NCBI GenBank assembly: GCA_018806915.1
Contig: JAGKQI010000078.1
Coordinates: 248,001 to 312,000 of the forward strand
Length of the DNA: 64,000 nucleotides
Origin: Phytophthora colocasiae
Taxonomy: Eukaryota; Oomycota; Peronosporomycetes; Peronosporales; Peronosporaceae
Direction of reading: 5' to 3'
Under the pieces are notes generated by a model. The model saw only the letters and a list, made by a program, of their open reading frames with translations, did not search any database and had not been told where the DNA came from. The stretch's first letter is position 1. Every line of letters starts with the position of its first letter. This document shows, piece by piece, positions 52,928 through 62,500 of this stretch. Position numbers and translations under genes: made by a program.

Positions 52928-54130
52928 CTAAAAGTCCTCGAACTCGTCTGCACGAGTGACTGGTTCAGAACAGTCGTTACGTCGAACGCGCTTAACGAGA
53001 TCGCCCGGTTGAAGCTTGAGAGACACCACCGGCGCGTTGGTGAAGTCGTCGTCGAAGTTGTCTGTGCAATCGCAGCCACGGCATACTGGCACAATGGGAG
53101 GAGTTACCTGGCGCTGGACCAGCTCGTCCCAATTTAGCGAAAGCTTGAAGAATGGGTGCTCCATGGCTTGAGCTGCAGTAAGGCGAGACGCGGGGTTCAC
53201 GCAAAGCAAGCCCTTGAGCAGTGACATCGCGTGGCCTGAAAGATACGGCGGATACCAAACGCGTCCTTGCTGGATGAGCCGGAAAAGCCGGGGCATATCG
53301 TCGCATTGGAATGGAGGAGATCCCGTTAGCAGTTCGTAGATGAAGCAGCCAAATGACCACATGTCCGTCTCCATGCCATGACCTTCCTTCTTGACCATCT
53401 CGGGTGACAGGTACTCGGGCGAGCCACAGAACGAGTACGTACGCTCACCCAGTCCCATGTCCTGCTTCGCGAAGCCAAAGTCCGCCAGCTTCACGTGACC
53501 TTGAGCGTCCAGTAGGACGTTTTCAGGCTTCAGGTCGCGGTACACAACGCCATTGGCGTGCAGCTCACCAAGTGCTGCCAACACTTCTGCGGCGTAGAAC
53601 CGCGTCGTGTTCTCGTCGAATTTCTGGGAGAACTGTTGCTGCAGATGGAAGAAGAGCTCTCCGCCTTGACAGTACTCAAGCACGAAGTTGAGATCTCGGT
53701 CTGTCTGGAAAGACGAGTAGAGCTTGACAATGAAAGGGTGTCCACCCAGACGCTCCAACACCTTCTTCTCCGTGAGTGTGTGCACCACTTGCTTGCGTTG
53801 AAGCAGCTTGCTCTTGTCCAGAGTTTTTACGACATACATACTCTGGGTCTCACTGTGTCTGGCAAGCGCCACCTGTCGAGCAAACGTGCCTCGACCGATG
53901 ACTTTGAGCAGTTTGAGTTGGTGCGGGTCAATGGCAGCGATGGATTCGCCCTTGGGACTAACGGAGCTGCTCACAGCAGCCACCGGTCGAGGAGTCTGGA
54001 GATCATCAGCAGATACTTCGGGTACCTCGTCCAGCAGACGAGTGGGCGACAAAGGACGCTTTTTGGTGGCATGGGAGGGCGACTCATTGGTCTGCACAGT
54101 CAGTGACGCAGGGGGCAGCACCGCCGCCAT
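52928..54130 (-). CDS. AGC-family serine/threonine kinase
   Basis: 400 residues from ATG 54130 (MAAVLPPASL); the frame upstream of it has only a non-ATG start. Kinase domain about 70-335: Gly loop IGRGTFARQVAL (third glycine replaced by alanine), VVKTLDK lysine, EYCQGGELFFHL hinge, YRDLKPENVLLD catalytic loop, DFGFAK, activation segment TYSFCGSPEYLSPE, and DMWSFGCFIYELLTG. This is the PKA/PKG/AKT (AGC) type, with a putative T-loop site in TYSFCG. The C-terminus ends DEFEDF, which could act as the AGC hydrophobic motif. The N-terminus is Ser/Pro-rich and has no PH or cyclic-nucleotide domain, so the subgroup is open. Confidence 0.9.
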   Translation of the reverse strand: MAAVLPPASLTVQTNESPSHATKKRPLSPTRLLDEVPEVSADDLQTPRPVAAVSSSVSPKGESIAAIDPHQLKLLKVIGRGTFARQVALARHSETQSMYVVKTLDKSKLLQRKQVVHTLTEKKVLERLGGHPFIVKLYSSFQTDRDLNFVLEYCQGGELFFHLQQQFSQKFDENTTRFYAAEVLAALGELHANGVVYRDLKPENVLLDAQGHVKLADFGFAKQDMGLGERTYSFCGSPEYLSPEMVKKEGHGMETDMWSFGCFIYELLTGSPPFQCDDMPRLFRLIQQGRVWYPPYLSGHAMSLLKGLLCVNPASRLTAAQAMEHPFFKLSLNWDELVQRQVTPPIVPVCRGCDCTDNFDDDFTNAPVVSLKLQPGDLVKRVRRNDCSEPVTRADEFEDF

Positions 54131-54537
54131 GCTTGATGAACCGGTTATCGGGAGGGAATTGTGACGGGGCAAGTGACGAAGCGAGTGGCTCCTTGTATGG
54201 TCTCCGCTCGGCTTGCGCTCCTCTGGTCCAGAGTTATTGTGAAGGAGCTCACATGGGGCTGTTTTCTATGGAGAGCGAACCCACCCCAATCCACGACGGC
54301 TTTCCCGCATTTTACGGTTTCTATGCTGAAAACACGCCGTCTGTTTCAGCGGGAACACGCACGATTGGCTGTTGGCAGGATAGATATGCATAGAAACCTC
54401 AAGTCAAATACCTTCTTTTTATTTCGTCCTTTGAACTGGCCAATGGAAATAAACATACGGCGCGCGAGTGAAAACTAGTGGTTGAAAAGAACATTGTGGA
54501 AAGCATACTGAAACCAAGATGCTGGTGCTTTGCCATC
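54131..54537. other. Spacer between kinase and small orphan gene
   Basis: Divergent promoter region of about 400 bp. CCAAT-type motifs occur (GATTGGCTG near 54364 and GCCAATGG near 54439). No further gene is seen. Confidence 0.4.
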
Positions 54538-54801
54538 ATGGCGACAGTGAAACGTCGTGATGTGAAGTTGAAGTTTGCCATCCATACAAAAGCGCTGCAC
54601 TCAGCGCTACTGTCGCTGCATCAGAGTGCAGCATTTTACTTGCATGAATTGACCAGCGACGCTGACGGTGGCTCGTGGCAGGCGCAGGTTGCTGGGGTGA
54701 AACGGTCAACGGCTCGCTCAGGTGTTGGTCAGCTTGATTTTAAGACAATGCAAATCGCACAAAGGATGAAGGGTGAACAGCCTTTCATATTTGTCATCTA
54801 A
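54538..54801 (+). CDS. Small hypothetical protein, 87 aa
   Basis: ATG 54538 (MATVKRRDVKLKFAIHTKAL) to TAA 54799-54801. The frame is open upstream to 54478, but this ATG gives a more natural start. The N-terminal half looks folded (LHSALLSLHQSAAFYLHELT) and the codon pattern resembles neighbouring genes. I do not recognise a family. It converges on the second MIF gene with a 27-bp gap. Confidence 0.5.
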   Translation: MATVKRRDVKLKFAIHTKALHSALLSLHQSAAFYLHELTSDADGGSWQAQVAGVKRSTARSGVGQLDFKTMQIAQRMKGEQPFIFVI

Positions 54802-54828
54802 TTCATCCCATTGCAGTGGAGTATTGCC

Positions 54829-55232
54829 TTACAGTCCCATGACCTTGCCGTTGCTGGCCCAGTGCTTGGCTGAAATGTCCTCGAGGTAGATGCTCACGCG
54901 CGCAGGTGGCACCTGTAGGTGCTCGGCCTCCGTCAGCGCTGCAACCGTTTTCGGGTTACGCTCATCCTCGAGTCGACCAATGCTGCGCACGTGGATAAAC
55001 GCCATAGGCTGTCGAGCAGCAGCGTTAGATTTGATTATAGTTTAGAAAAATGCAGCTAACTCACCTCTTGGCTCTCCTGGCACGACATCAGCAGTCCCAA
55101 TTGCAGTTGAACGACAACATGAGGTGCAGGTCGATCGAGCGCGGCCGATATGGTCTTGGTGGTGGCAGCAATCACTGCGTTGGTATCAATATTGGCAGCC
55201 GCCACGTTGCTTGAAATGTTCACGTACGGCAT
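54829..55232 (-). CDS. MIF-like tautomerase, copy 2 (2 exons)
   Basis: 115 residues from two minus-strand exons, 55232-55065 (56 codons) and 55008-54829, with a 56-nt GT-AG intron in phase 0 after codon 56, the same place as intron 1 of copy 1. The second intron of copy 1 is absent. It begins MPYVNISSNV, keeping the catalytic Pro2. The MIF fold pattern is clear (VIAATTKTISAALDRPAPHV, PMAFIHVRSIGRL, VSIYLEDISAKHW). It is only partly similar to copy 1, so the duplication is not recent. Divergent from the USP-like gene, 217 bp away. Confidence 0.9.
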
Positions 55233-55257
55233 GGCGGGGAAGTTCTCTTCAGACGCT

Positions 55258-55276
55258 TGGCAATTGGTAAATGAGC
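55258..55276 (-). promoter_or_regulatory. Oomycete core promoter of MIF copy 2
   Basis: The minus strand reads GCTCATTTACCAATTGCCA, matching GCTCATTYYNCAWTTTNYY at 16 of 19 positions, 25 bases before the ATG at 55232. This is the best core promoter match I found in the window. Confidence 0.7.
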
Positions 55277-55432
55277 TACATACAACAATCCTATCGCTCT
55301 GGCAAACGCTTACGTATAGCCAAATGTGCTTACGCCAGCAGACGTATTCAACATCCCAAACCTACAGAATTCCTACACTTCTAGCTTCCTTCCTATATTG
55401 AAGAAAAAATCCTGTTGCATACTGAACTTCAG

Positions 55433-55439
55433 TCACTTT
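55433..55439 (+). promoter_or_regulatory. Inr-like element of the USP-like gene
   Basis: TCACTTT matches YCAYTYY and sits 10 bases before the ATG at 55450, implying a very short leader. Confidence 0.4.
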
Positions 55440-55449
55440 TTCGACAATA

Positions 55450-57693
55450 ATGTCCCGTTCAACACGTCCTCTGAGTGCGCGTAAGGGGCTGCGGAACGAC
55501 TTAGGCTCCAACAACTGCTTCCTGAACGTGATCATCCAGAGTCTGTGGCATGTGCGCAGCTGCCGCGTGCTCATTTCCATGGGGGACCACGCCGTTCATC
55601 ACCGGTTAGGGGGTAAACCGACAAACGCCGGTTCCGAAATGACAGAGACCATCACTCCTTGTCTTTTGTGCGAATTAGAGCAGATCTTCGTCATGTACCA
55701 GTTCGCTGAGCAACCAGTACTGGATGTGGATCGAGTTAGACTCGCTCTAGGTGATACGTTTGCTCTGGGGGCCATGAACGACGCTACGGAGACGCTGGAG
55801 ACCATTCTGGACGCTCTCCATTACGATACGTTCAATAGAATGCTACTATTACGTCGTAGGGATTCCTGTAGCTCTTCTGTTATTGGAGGGATTCACAAAG
55901 TGGAGGAGATGACGGAATCTGTGCGTCAAGATGCCTCTGCGATCATTTGTGAGCCTCAATGTGTAGCTCATCGACTGTTCCAGATGAACCTCATGGAGCT
56001 TAAAGTTTGTTCTTCTTGTGGACATACAGCTGAGCCTATTATGAACACAGACTTCCTTTATAGAGTCTATGCTCAAGAGCTGCTGAATAATGCTCGAGAA
56101 GAAGGAAAAGGAGTGCAGAAAAGCAAGACACTGGAAGAAGTTCTGAGGCTGGAAGCTCAGTCGCAAGATGTGGCGGGCACATGTGACTCTTGCGAGAAGG
56201 GAGGACAACGAGCACTGAGTAGGTGGATTCTCACACTGCCCATGGTGTTCTCCATTAGTATCATCTGGTCCAGTAGCCATGTCAACAAGACAGATATCAA
56301 GGACTGGATGGAGTTATTGTCCACGCAATGCCAGACATCAGGGGACGACCAGGAGTCCCAGCAAGCACTGGATCTGGGTCGAATTTTTAGACTGGACCTC
56401 TCCACGGAAGTGTCGTCGCTATATTCGTTCAGAGGAATGGTGTGCTACTACGGGCGTCACTATGTGGGATTTTTCGCCAGTCGAAGTCTCGATGACGATG
56501 GAGTTGAACGGGAACGCTGGTTTTTGTTTGATGATACGCGTGTTAAGCTTGTTGGAACGTGGGCGGATGTTCGACTGCGTATCGAGCGTGGAGGCTACCA
56601 GCCAACATTGTTATTCTATGAACGCAATGGGATTGAGCACGATAATCTTGAGAAGATCGCAGCGGAGATCCACAAGTGGTGGGAAGCAACTGCTGATGAA
56701 CCGGAAGTTGCTACGAACGACAAAGTAGCAGTGAGCAAACCTACTCAGTCGATCGTTAAGAACGGGAAGGGGGCACCGCACGAAGTGGACCTTGCTGGGG
56801 GGCTTGAAGATGACCTGCTGGCGAGAATGGAGCGCAGTGTCCGTATTACCCAAGAGAATCCTCTTCCCCCGTTCGTTCCTGCCGGCCCCATTAAGTTGCC
56901 TAGTAGTCCGATCGCGTTGCCACCACGAGCCCCACAATCAATGCCTGTGAAGAATGGATCGCAAGCTGCAGGAAGATGGCGTGACGAGGATACGCATTTG
57001 AGCATGGCACACCAATCTGCACAGGACACATTGTCGAGACTCAATGGTATTTTGTCCAAGGACAAGGCGCCAGTGTCGACTCCAGTTGATGGGCGTGCTG
57101 CCTTGCGAATGGCAATGTCTCAATCAATGCGAAACTCTGTTCGTCTGCGAGACTACTCGGTTCACCGTCCAACTGAAAAACAGATAGACGTGAACCCTGA
57201 CAAGATTTTTGAAGATGATACGCCTGCAATTGAAGAAGAAGAGCAAGACACAGTAAGATCTTCACCGTCAACGTCGGATGAAACAGCTCTTGACGTGCCC
57301 CAATTTCCGCAAAAAGTGTATGATGTGCGTCTTAGTGCCTCTGACGGAGGTATTGGATTATTACTGGAAGAAACGACAAGCGACGGTGATGAATCAATGG
57401 ATGCTAAGCGAATCTTCACGGTTTCGGGGTTTGAAGTTAATGGTGCGGGTGAGAAGTTAGCCGCCGAAGCTAGTGGCGCTATTCACAGGGGTGACGTTCT
57501 TGTGGGCATTAATGGTCACATGCTAGAGGACGAAGAACTTGTACACGTCTTGGAGATGTTACTGATGTCCCCCAATCCCGTTCAGCTCAAATTCCATCGC
57601 TTTCAGTCTTGGGCGTGCCCTCGCTGCACACTGCTAAACAAAGGAACCGCTTCGGAATGTGCTGTTTGTGGACATGCACCTACAGGACGGTGA
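55450..57693 (+). CDS. USP53/54-like ubiquitin-hydrolase-fold protein with PDZ and RanBP2 zinc finger
   Basis: A single exon of 747 residues. The USP domain (about 12-380) follows the USP53/USP54 pattern: KGLRNDLGSNNCFLNVIIQS with Cys23 in the catalytic position, CLLCELEQIF, GAMNDATETLETILDALHY, CSSCGHTAEPI, MVCYYGRHYVGFFA with the catalytic His near 336, and WFLFDDTRVKLVG. A low-complexity middle follows. A PDZ-like domain lies near 617-710 (GIGLLLEET, GDVLVGINGHML, PVQLKFHRF), and a RanBP2-type zinc finger closes the protein (WACPRCTLLNKGTASECAVC, 719-738). Vertebrate USP53/54 were long called inactive, later linked to K63 chains. Whether this one cleaves ubiquitin is open, since Cys and His are both present. 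Confidence 0.88.
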   Translation: MSRSTRPLSARKGLRNDLGSNNCFLNVIIQSLWHVRSCRVLISMGDHAVHHRLGGKPTNAGSEMTETITPCLLCELEQIFVMYQFAEQPVLDVDRVRLALGDTFALGAMNDATETLETILDALHYDTFNRMLLLRRRDSCSSSVIGGIHKVEEMTESVRQDASAIICEPQCVAHRLFQMNLMELKVCSSCGHTAEPIMNTDFLYRVYAQELLNNAREEGKGVQKSKTLEEVLRLEAQSQDVAGTCDSCEKGGQRALSRWILTLPMVFSISIIWSSSHVNKTDIKDWMELLSTQCQTSGDDQESQQALDLGRIFRLDLSTEVSSLYSFRGMVCYYGRHYVGFFASRSLDDDGVERERWFLFDDTRVKLVGTWADVRLRIERGGYQPTLLFYERNGIEHDNLEKIAAEIHKWWEATADEPEVATNDKVAVSKPTQSIVKNGKGAPHEVDLAGGLEDDLLARMERSVRITQENPLPPFVPAGPIKLPSSPIALPPRAPQSMPVKNGSQAAGRWRDEDTHLSMAHQSAQDTLSRLNGILSKDKAPVSTPVDGRAALRMAMSQSMRNSVRLRDYSVHRPTEKQIDVNPDKIFEDDTPAIEEEEQDTVRSSPSTSDETALDVPQFPQKVYDVRLSASDGGIGLLLEETTSDGDESMDAKRIFTVSGFEVNGAGEKLAAEASGAIHRGDVLVGINGHMLEDEELVHVLEMLLMSPNPVQLKFHRFQSWACPRCTLLNKGTASECAVCGHAPTGR

Positions 57694-57748
57694 TCAACAT
57701 AATTACGGCGAGTTATACTTCTACAATTGGTGAACCAAGACAATTCAT

Positions 57749-58983
57749 TTACGTTGATCGATTTGTTTCGAACAGTAAGTTCTCGATCTCTTGGCTATTG
57801 AACGTAATCTTTTGTTCCCACCCGTTAGCTGCTTCATCCACGTACTTTGGCCAGTGTTGTTCTGCAATTGACTCCTTATCGTCCATGCTAACGCATCTGC
57901 AGACAGAAAGGTTGCTCTCGATGATGGTTGTCTCCTGTCCAGAAGCCAACGGAGATCCACTTCTCACGACAATACAAATCGTCTCACTGAACCGTAAGCT
58001 CGAAAACCACGGATCATCGATCGTAGGGTCTGTGATGGTTCTGTTCACGAAGACGATCCGGTTTTCTTCAACGTATCTACGGGAAACTCGCTGCTCCAAG
58101 ACATACGAAGCCACAGCTTTTTTAGGACAGGTAAACCCAGTACAACTCGTGCTGGTGTCGTGAGACTGCTGAGATTCCTCCAACCACACGTGCCGTCCAC
58201 CACGGACCCTTGAACCTTGCAGAAATTTCCACACAGCGCTTTCAACTCGTTTAACGTCGAAGGGGACGATGTTCTTGTCATTTAACTCAACGAAAGCGAA
58301 GCCAGCAGGTGCGTCTGAGATAATTTGCCGCTTTCTTCCTGGACACGGCACTCTGTTTCGTCATAAAGTCTGTCCATACTTGCGTAGATTTCCTCAATGC
58401 CGTTAAGGAGTTTTCTGAAGACTTCCTCGTTGCTATCCAGGTTAGGTTGCTTCACATTGCGTAGTTCTGTCAACAACTGCTTATAACGTTATGATCAAAG
58501 TGAATGTCAAGCAGAAAAACCCAGTAGATGCATGTACCTCGTCATCCTCTCGTCGTCGAAGCAAACGTCGAATGTTGCGTGCTGAGCGTCTTTGAGAAGC
58601 CAACATATCCTTTAGCTTAATATTTTCTTCTTCAGCTTCACGGCGCAGTTTTAGTTGTTTGATAGCCAAATCTTCCCACATTTGTGGACGTGTTTGGCTC
58701 GGAGAAGTTGCCGAACGTGCTCTGTTAGAAAGTTTCTCGACGGTGTTATGAAGATCTTGGATCTGTTCTTTTCGTGAAATTCGTCGCTTGTGATCCCGTT
58801 GAGAGGATACAGAGATATTATCCTGAGGAATTGGCAGTCGTTTTGTGGTACTTGGGCATAGCGATACCGCAATAAGCTCATCCAGTTCTCCGTCACCTTT
58901 AGTAACGACTTCAGGGAGTGTGTCATTTTGATCTTCGATTAACCATCCCACCGATGCGGATGGATCTATAGGAACTGCATTCT
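57749..58983 (-). pseudogene. M96 mating-protein-like gene, frameshifted and cut by element 4
   Basis: The minus-strand frame enters at the element 4 LTR (NAVPIDPSASVGWLIEDQND). It has the basic, coiled-coil region typical of the oomycete M96-like family (RRISRKEQIQDL, QMWEDLAIKQLKLRREAEEE) up to 58538. A 61-nt intron (58537-58477) is followed by LLTELRNVKQPNLDSNEEVF. Near 58335-58350 the frame slips by one, then runs from GFAFVELNDKNIVPFDVKRV to the stop at 57749 through a START-like C-terminal domain (RRYVEENRIVFVNRT). With no ATG in the window and a frameshift, it is probably a pseudogene, though a single sequencing indel cannot be excluded. Converges on the USP-like gene, 55 bp apart. Confidence 0.65.
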
Positions 58984-59191
58984 TGTGGTCTCCAGTACAA
59001 AGGAAAGCAAATTGAATTGTGTTGGTTATCTCAAAGCTCTAAGTACTGCTTGGCCTTGCTTCTAGGCCACGTCTACGAACTCGTACAGCTTCTAGAATAC
59101 GCATTCTAGAACTCCAAGCACCAACTTGTGCTTTGCCCTAGATTTGCAACATGCATGGCGGCGGACACGAGATCGGCCAGGGCTGGCCACA
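58984..59191 (-). repeat. Element 4 3' LTR
   Basis: On the plus strand it runs from TGTGGTCTCC to GGCCACA (208 bp). In element orientation CTCTGGGGAGGCAG, a good polypurine tract, directly precedes its start TGTGGCC. The inner boundary is inferred from that tract because the partner is incomplete. Confidence 0.8.
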
Positions 59192-59256
59192 CTGCCTCCC
59201 CAGAGTCTGCCGCTCTTGTATATGTAACCGCACGGGGCGATGATGTTTTGAGGGTG

Positions 59257-59583
59257 TCAGGCTTCGTCTAGTTGAGCAAGGAACTCTTCATCGGCTTGGT
59301 GCTCTGCGTAGTTAGCCACTAGGTTAGGAACGTCACGCTGCATTGCTTGAAGTGGCTCCCATGAGTCTTCAATGTCCTGTAGGCCTCGCCAGGATACTAG
59401 AAGTTCCCACTGTTTCGTCGCGGTATTGTAGCGATGGCCACGGAAACACTCGACGCCGAGAACGATGCCTTGCTTCGCAACGTGTTCCAGAACTTCCTCA
59501 TCGACATCCATGCTCGCGTCGTCGTAGTACTTGAGTCTAGATCCGTGTACTTCAAAGCGAATCCCCAGTAAGGAGGTGCTCAA
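59257..59583 (-). pseudogene. Element 4 chromodomain, out of frame
   Basis: This frame carries the end of Pol as known in chromoviruses: EVHGSRLKYYDD, then the chromodomain (GVECFRGHRYNTATKQWELL, DSWEPLQAM) to the stop at 59257. It lies one base out of frame with the main Pol, at a run of four G near 59561-59564 (minus strand LLTG against LLGIR). Dropping one G would restore the usual order. Either an inactivating indel or a frameshift signal. Confidence 0.75.
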
Positions 59584-62500
59584 TAGTGAAAGAATACTCG
59601 TTGGCTGTAGTCACGCGATAAGGACCCACCCAACGCACCATCAGCTTATTGCCCCGCAGTCGCTCGTCGACTCGGGACCAAAGTACATAGTCTCCGACGC
59701 TGAAGTTCTCGAGTTTCCCTTCTTTAGCCATTTTCTGGTAGAGTCTAGTCTTCTCTTTTCGGTCCACAACCTCTTGATGCATCGATTGTAGGCTATCACG
59801 CAACGTCTCAAGCTCCTCGTCTACAGTCTCCAGGCTAATCTTCATCAACTTGTCCTTGGTCTGCATCGTACGGGGTAGCAATACCGTGTCTAGCTGCGTT
59901 GGCACTTGGAGGCCTGTAAAAAGCTCCAGTGGTGCCTTCCCACCGAGTGAATTCACAGGTGTCTGGTTTAAGTTCGCCTGTACAAGAGGCATCAAATGCT
60001 CCCAGCTTTTGGTGTCAAGTTGATATTCCAATAGAAGCGCCCTGACAACTTGGAGGATGTCTCGGTTGAGGCGCTCAACTGTGCCGTTTACCCACGGAGT
60101 ATACACCGGTACGAACGTGTGCAATGCCTTCAATCGCTCCCGCAGGTTTTCCATCAGCTCATTCTTGAAATGAGTTCCGTTGTCGGATACCCACATCGCT
60201 GGCAGTCCAAAACGTTTTGCCCAGTCCAGTATAGCTGCCACTGTCACTGAGCTTGTAGGGGAATCGCTTGGCACTAACTCACAGTAATGACTTAATTCAT
60301 CCTTCAGAACTAGTAAATAGCGCGTGCTTCCGTACGAATCTCCCATGAACAGGAAGTCGAAATGCAGTACCTCGTTGCGCCCTGCTGGGTCACGCTGCTC
60401 ACTCCATGGCCTTTGTATGAGTCGGCTGCCCTTGATATGCTTACACAGTAAGCATCCTGCAACGAAGTCCTTCACCAGTTTTCTCATCGACTTTATCCAG
60501 TACTGCGCCTGCAGCTGGCGAATCATCACGTCGGCTCCTCGGTGTGCATTCACACCGCAGTGAGCAACGACAAGAATCCGCGCGATCAGGTCCTTTGCTT
60601 GAGTGGGAATCCACACCTTCCCCTCCACGAGAAGAAGCATAGTCTCCGAAACTGTCGACTCAGTAGCACCAGACGGCGCAAAACGGTGATAGCGTCGCTG
60701 GGCTTCTTCAACGTGTGCCAACGAAGGCCACACGAAAGTTTCATCAGTGAGCGGTCGGAGACGCGAAATTTCGCGAGACCCCCGAGTGCGAACAGCTTTG
60801 ACTGTAACGTGAGGTGTTTCAGCGGGAACAAGCCAGCGAGACACTAAGTCTGCCCACACATTGTCAGATCCCTTGACGTGTTCAATTTCGTAGCGATAGT
60901 CCGACAGCATCAAGGCCCAACGTTGTAGCTTCCCGCGCACATGCTTGCGGATCTCAGTGTGGGGGCAGAAGATCTGGATCAAATTGGCGTGATCGCAGAA
61001 CAGCTTAAATCCTGCTGCTCGATGCAGCAAATACTCTAAGTCCTTGGCCGCCTTGATAATGGGGTATCCCTCCTTCTCTGCAATCGACCAATGAAGCTGA
61101 GCTCCCTTAAACATACCGCCTTTGCAGATGAGAAGCTCATGAGGTTGGTCCGTCAAACTCTTAGTATCGTCCCAGCTCTCCACTTGAGAAACGATTAGCG
61201 ACCAACCTCGGTCGGAAGCATCCGTCGTCACACACACGGTAGCCGTCTCACTCGGTAACGCTAGCCTCGTGGACCTGGCCACACAGTCAAGGAACTCTCG
61301 GTAGTGAGTCTGCTCGTCCGACGTCCACGTGAGCGTGAGTCCTTCTGCGTAGCGCTTCTTTCGACTGTGTCCATCAAAGGCCTTCTCTAGTTTCACTTGA
61401 AGCGGGGCTGCAAACTGGGCGAACTGCACAATGGACTCACGTAGCCAATTGGCTGCACAGAGTAGCTTCTGCAAGTCTGCCGCTGTGGCTGGAAGCGGTA
61501 GTGAACACAACGCAGCAACTCGCTCCGGATCATGGCGGACGCCCTCACCATCAATTAGCCGTCCACACCATGCAATCTCACGTGCAAATAGGCAGCTCTT
61601 GTTGGCATTGAGCTTCAATCCGAACTCTCGGAGCCGAGCAAAGAACTTCCGAAGCACTGCAATGAATTCTTCCGCTGTCTTGGCGAACACAACGATGTCG
61701 TCCACCCAGATCAGCACGTTGTCATACAGCATGTCACGAAAGACCTCCTGCATTTGGTTTTGGAATTGGATTGGCGAGTCGGTGGCCCCCTGTGGCACCC
61801 GCGTGGGTGTGTACACAGTATCATTCGTAATGAAGCTGAAGAATTCACGGCAGTCGGGGTGCAGCAATAGCTGCCAGAATCCCTTAAAGAGATCAAATGT
61901 TGCGAAGAAACAAGCACCTTTGACCTTCGCGATCACCACGAGGAGGTTCGGCATTGACCCAGCGATGGGGACAGTGCGCTTGTTAACCGGACGGTAATCG
62001 GTAGCGCAGCGAAAGTCTTCGATGGGACCCTTCTTGCGAACCGGAATGGCAGCACATGCCCACCGGCTCTGATTGTTGCGTACCACGAGCTCAAACTCTT
62101 CCAGTTGACGGCCATATTCCCGAAGGAACTTGGTTTTTGCCTCGGAGTATTGTCGAGGCTTCGTTCGATATGGCGCAGAGCCATCGACCAGGACAACGCG
62201 CAGTGGTTCAAGTTTTGCCGGCGGGTCCGCACCTAACTTTGTTCTCCATAGATCTAACTCATCCGTTGCTGCTTCCCGTAGCGCTTTCACCAATTCTTGC
62301 GGAAATCCCGCCTTCACCGCATCGTCTATCATGACATCAAGGCGTTCCATTATCTCCGATTGAGTTGTCTCGCCTACAATATCATCCTCTGGAATGTCAT
62401 CCACATCATCATCTGGGCCGACTTTGGCCGCAAGTTGTTCTAGTAGCTGATCCACATTGATTCCGAGCGACTTTAACGTCCGATCACCAAGCAAAAACTC

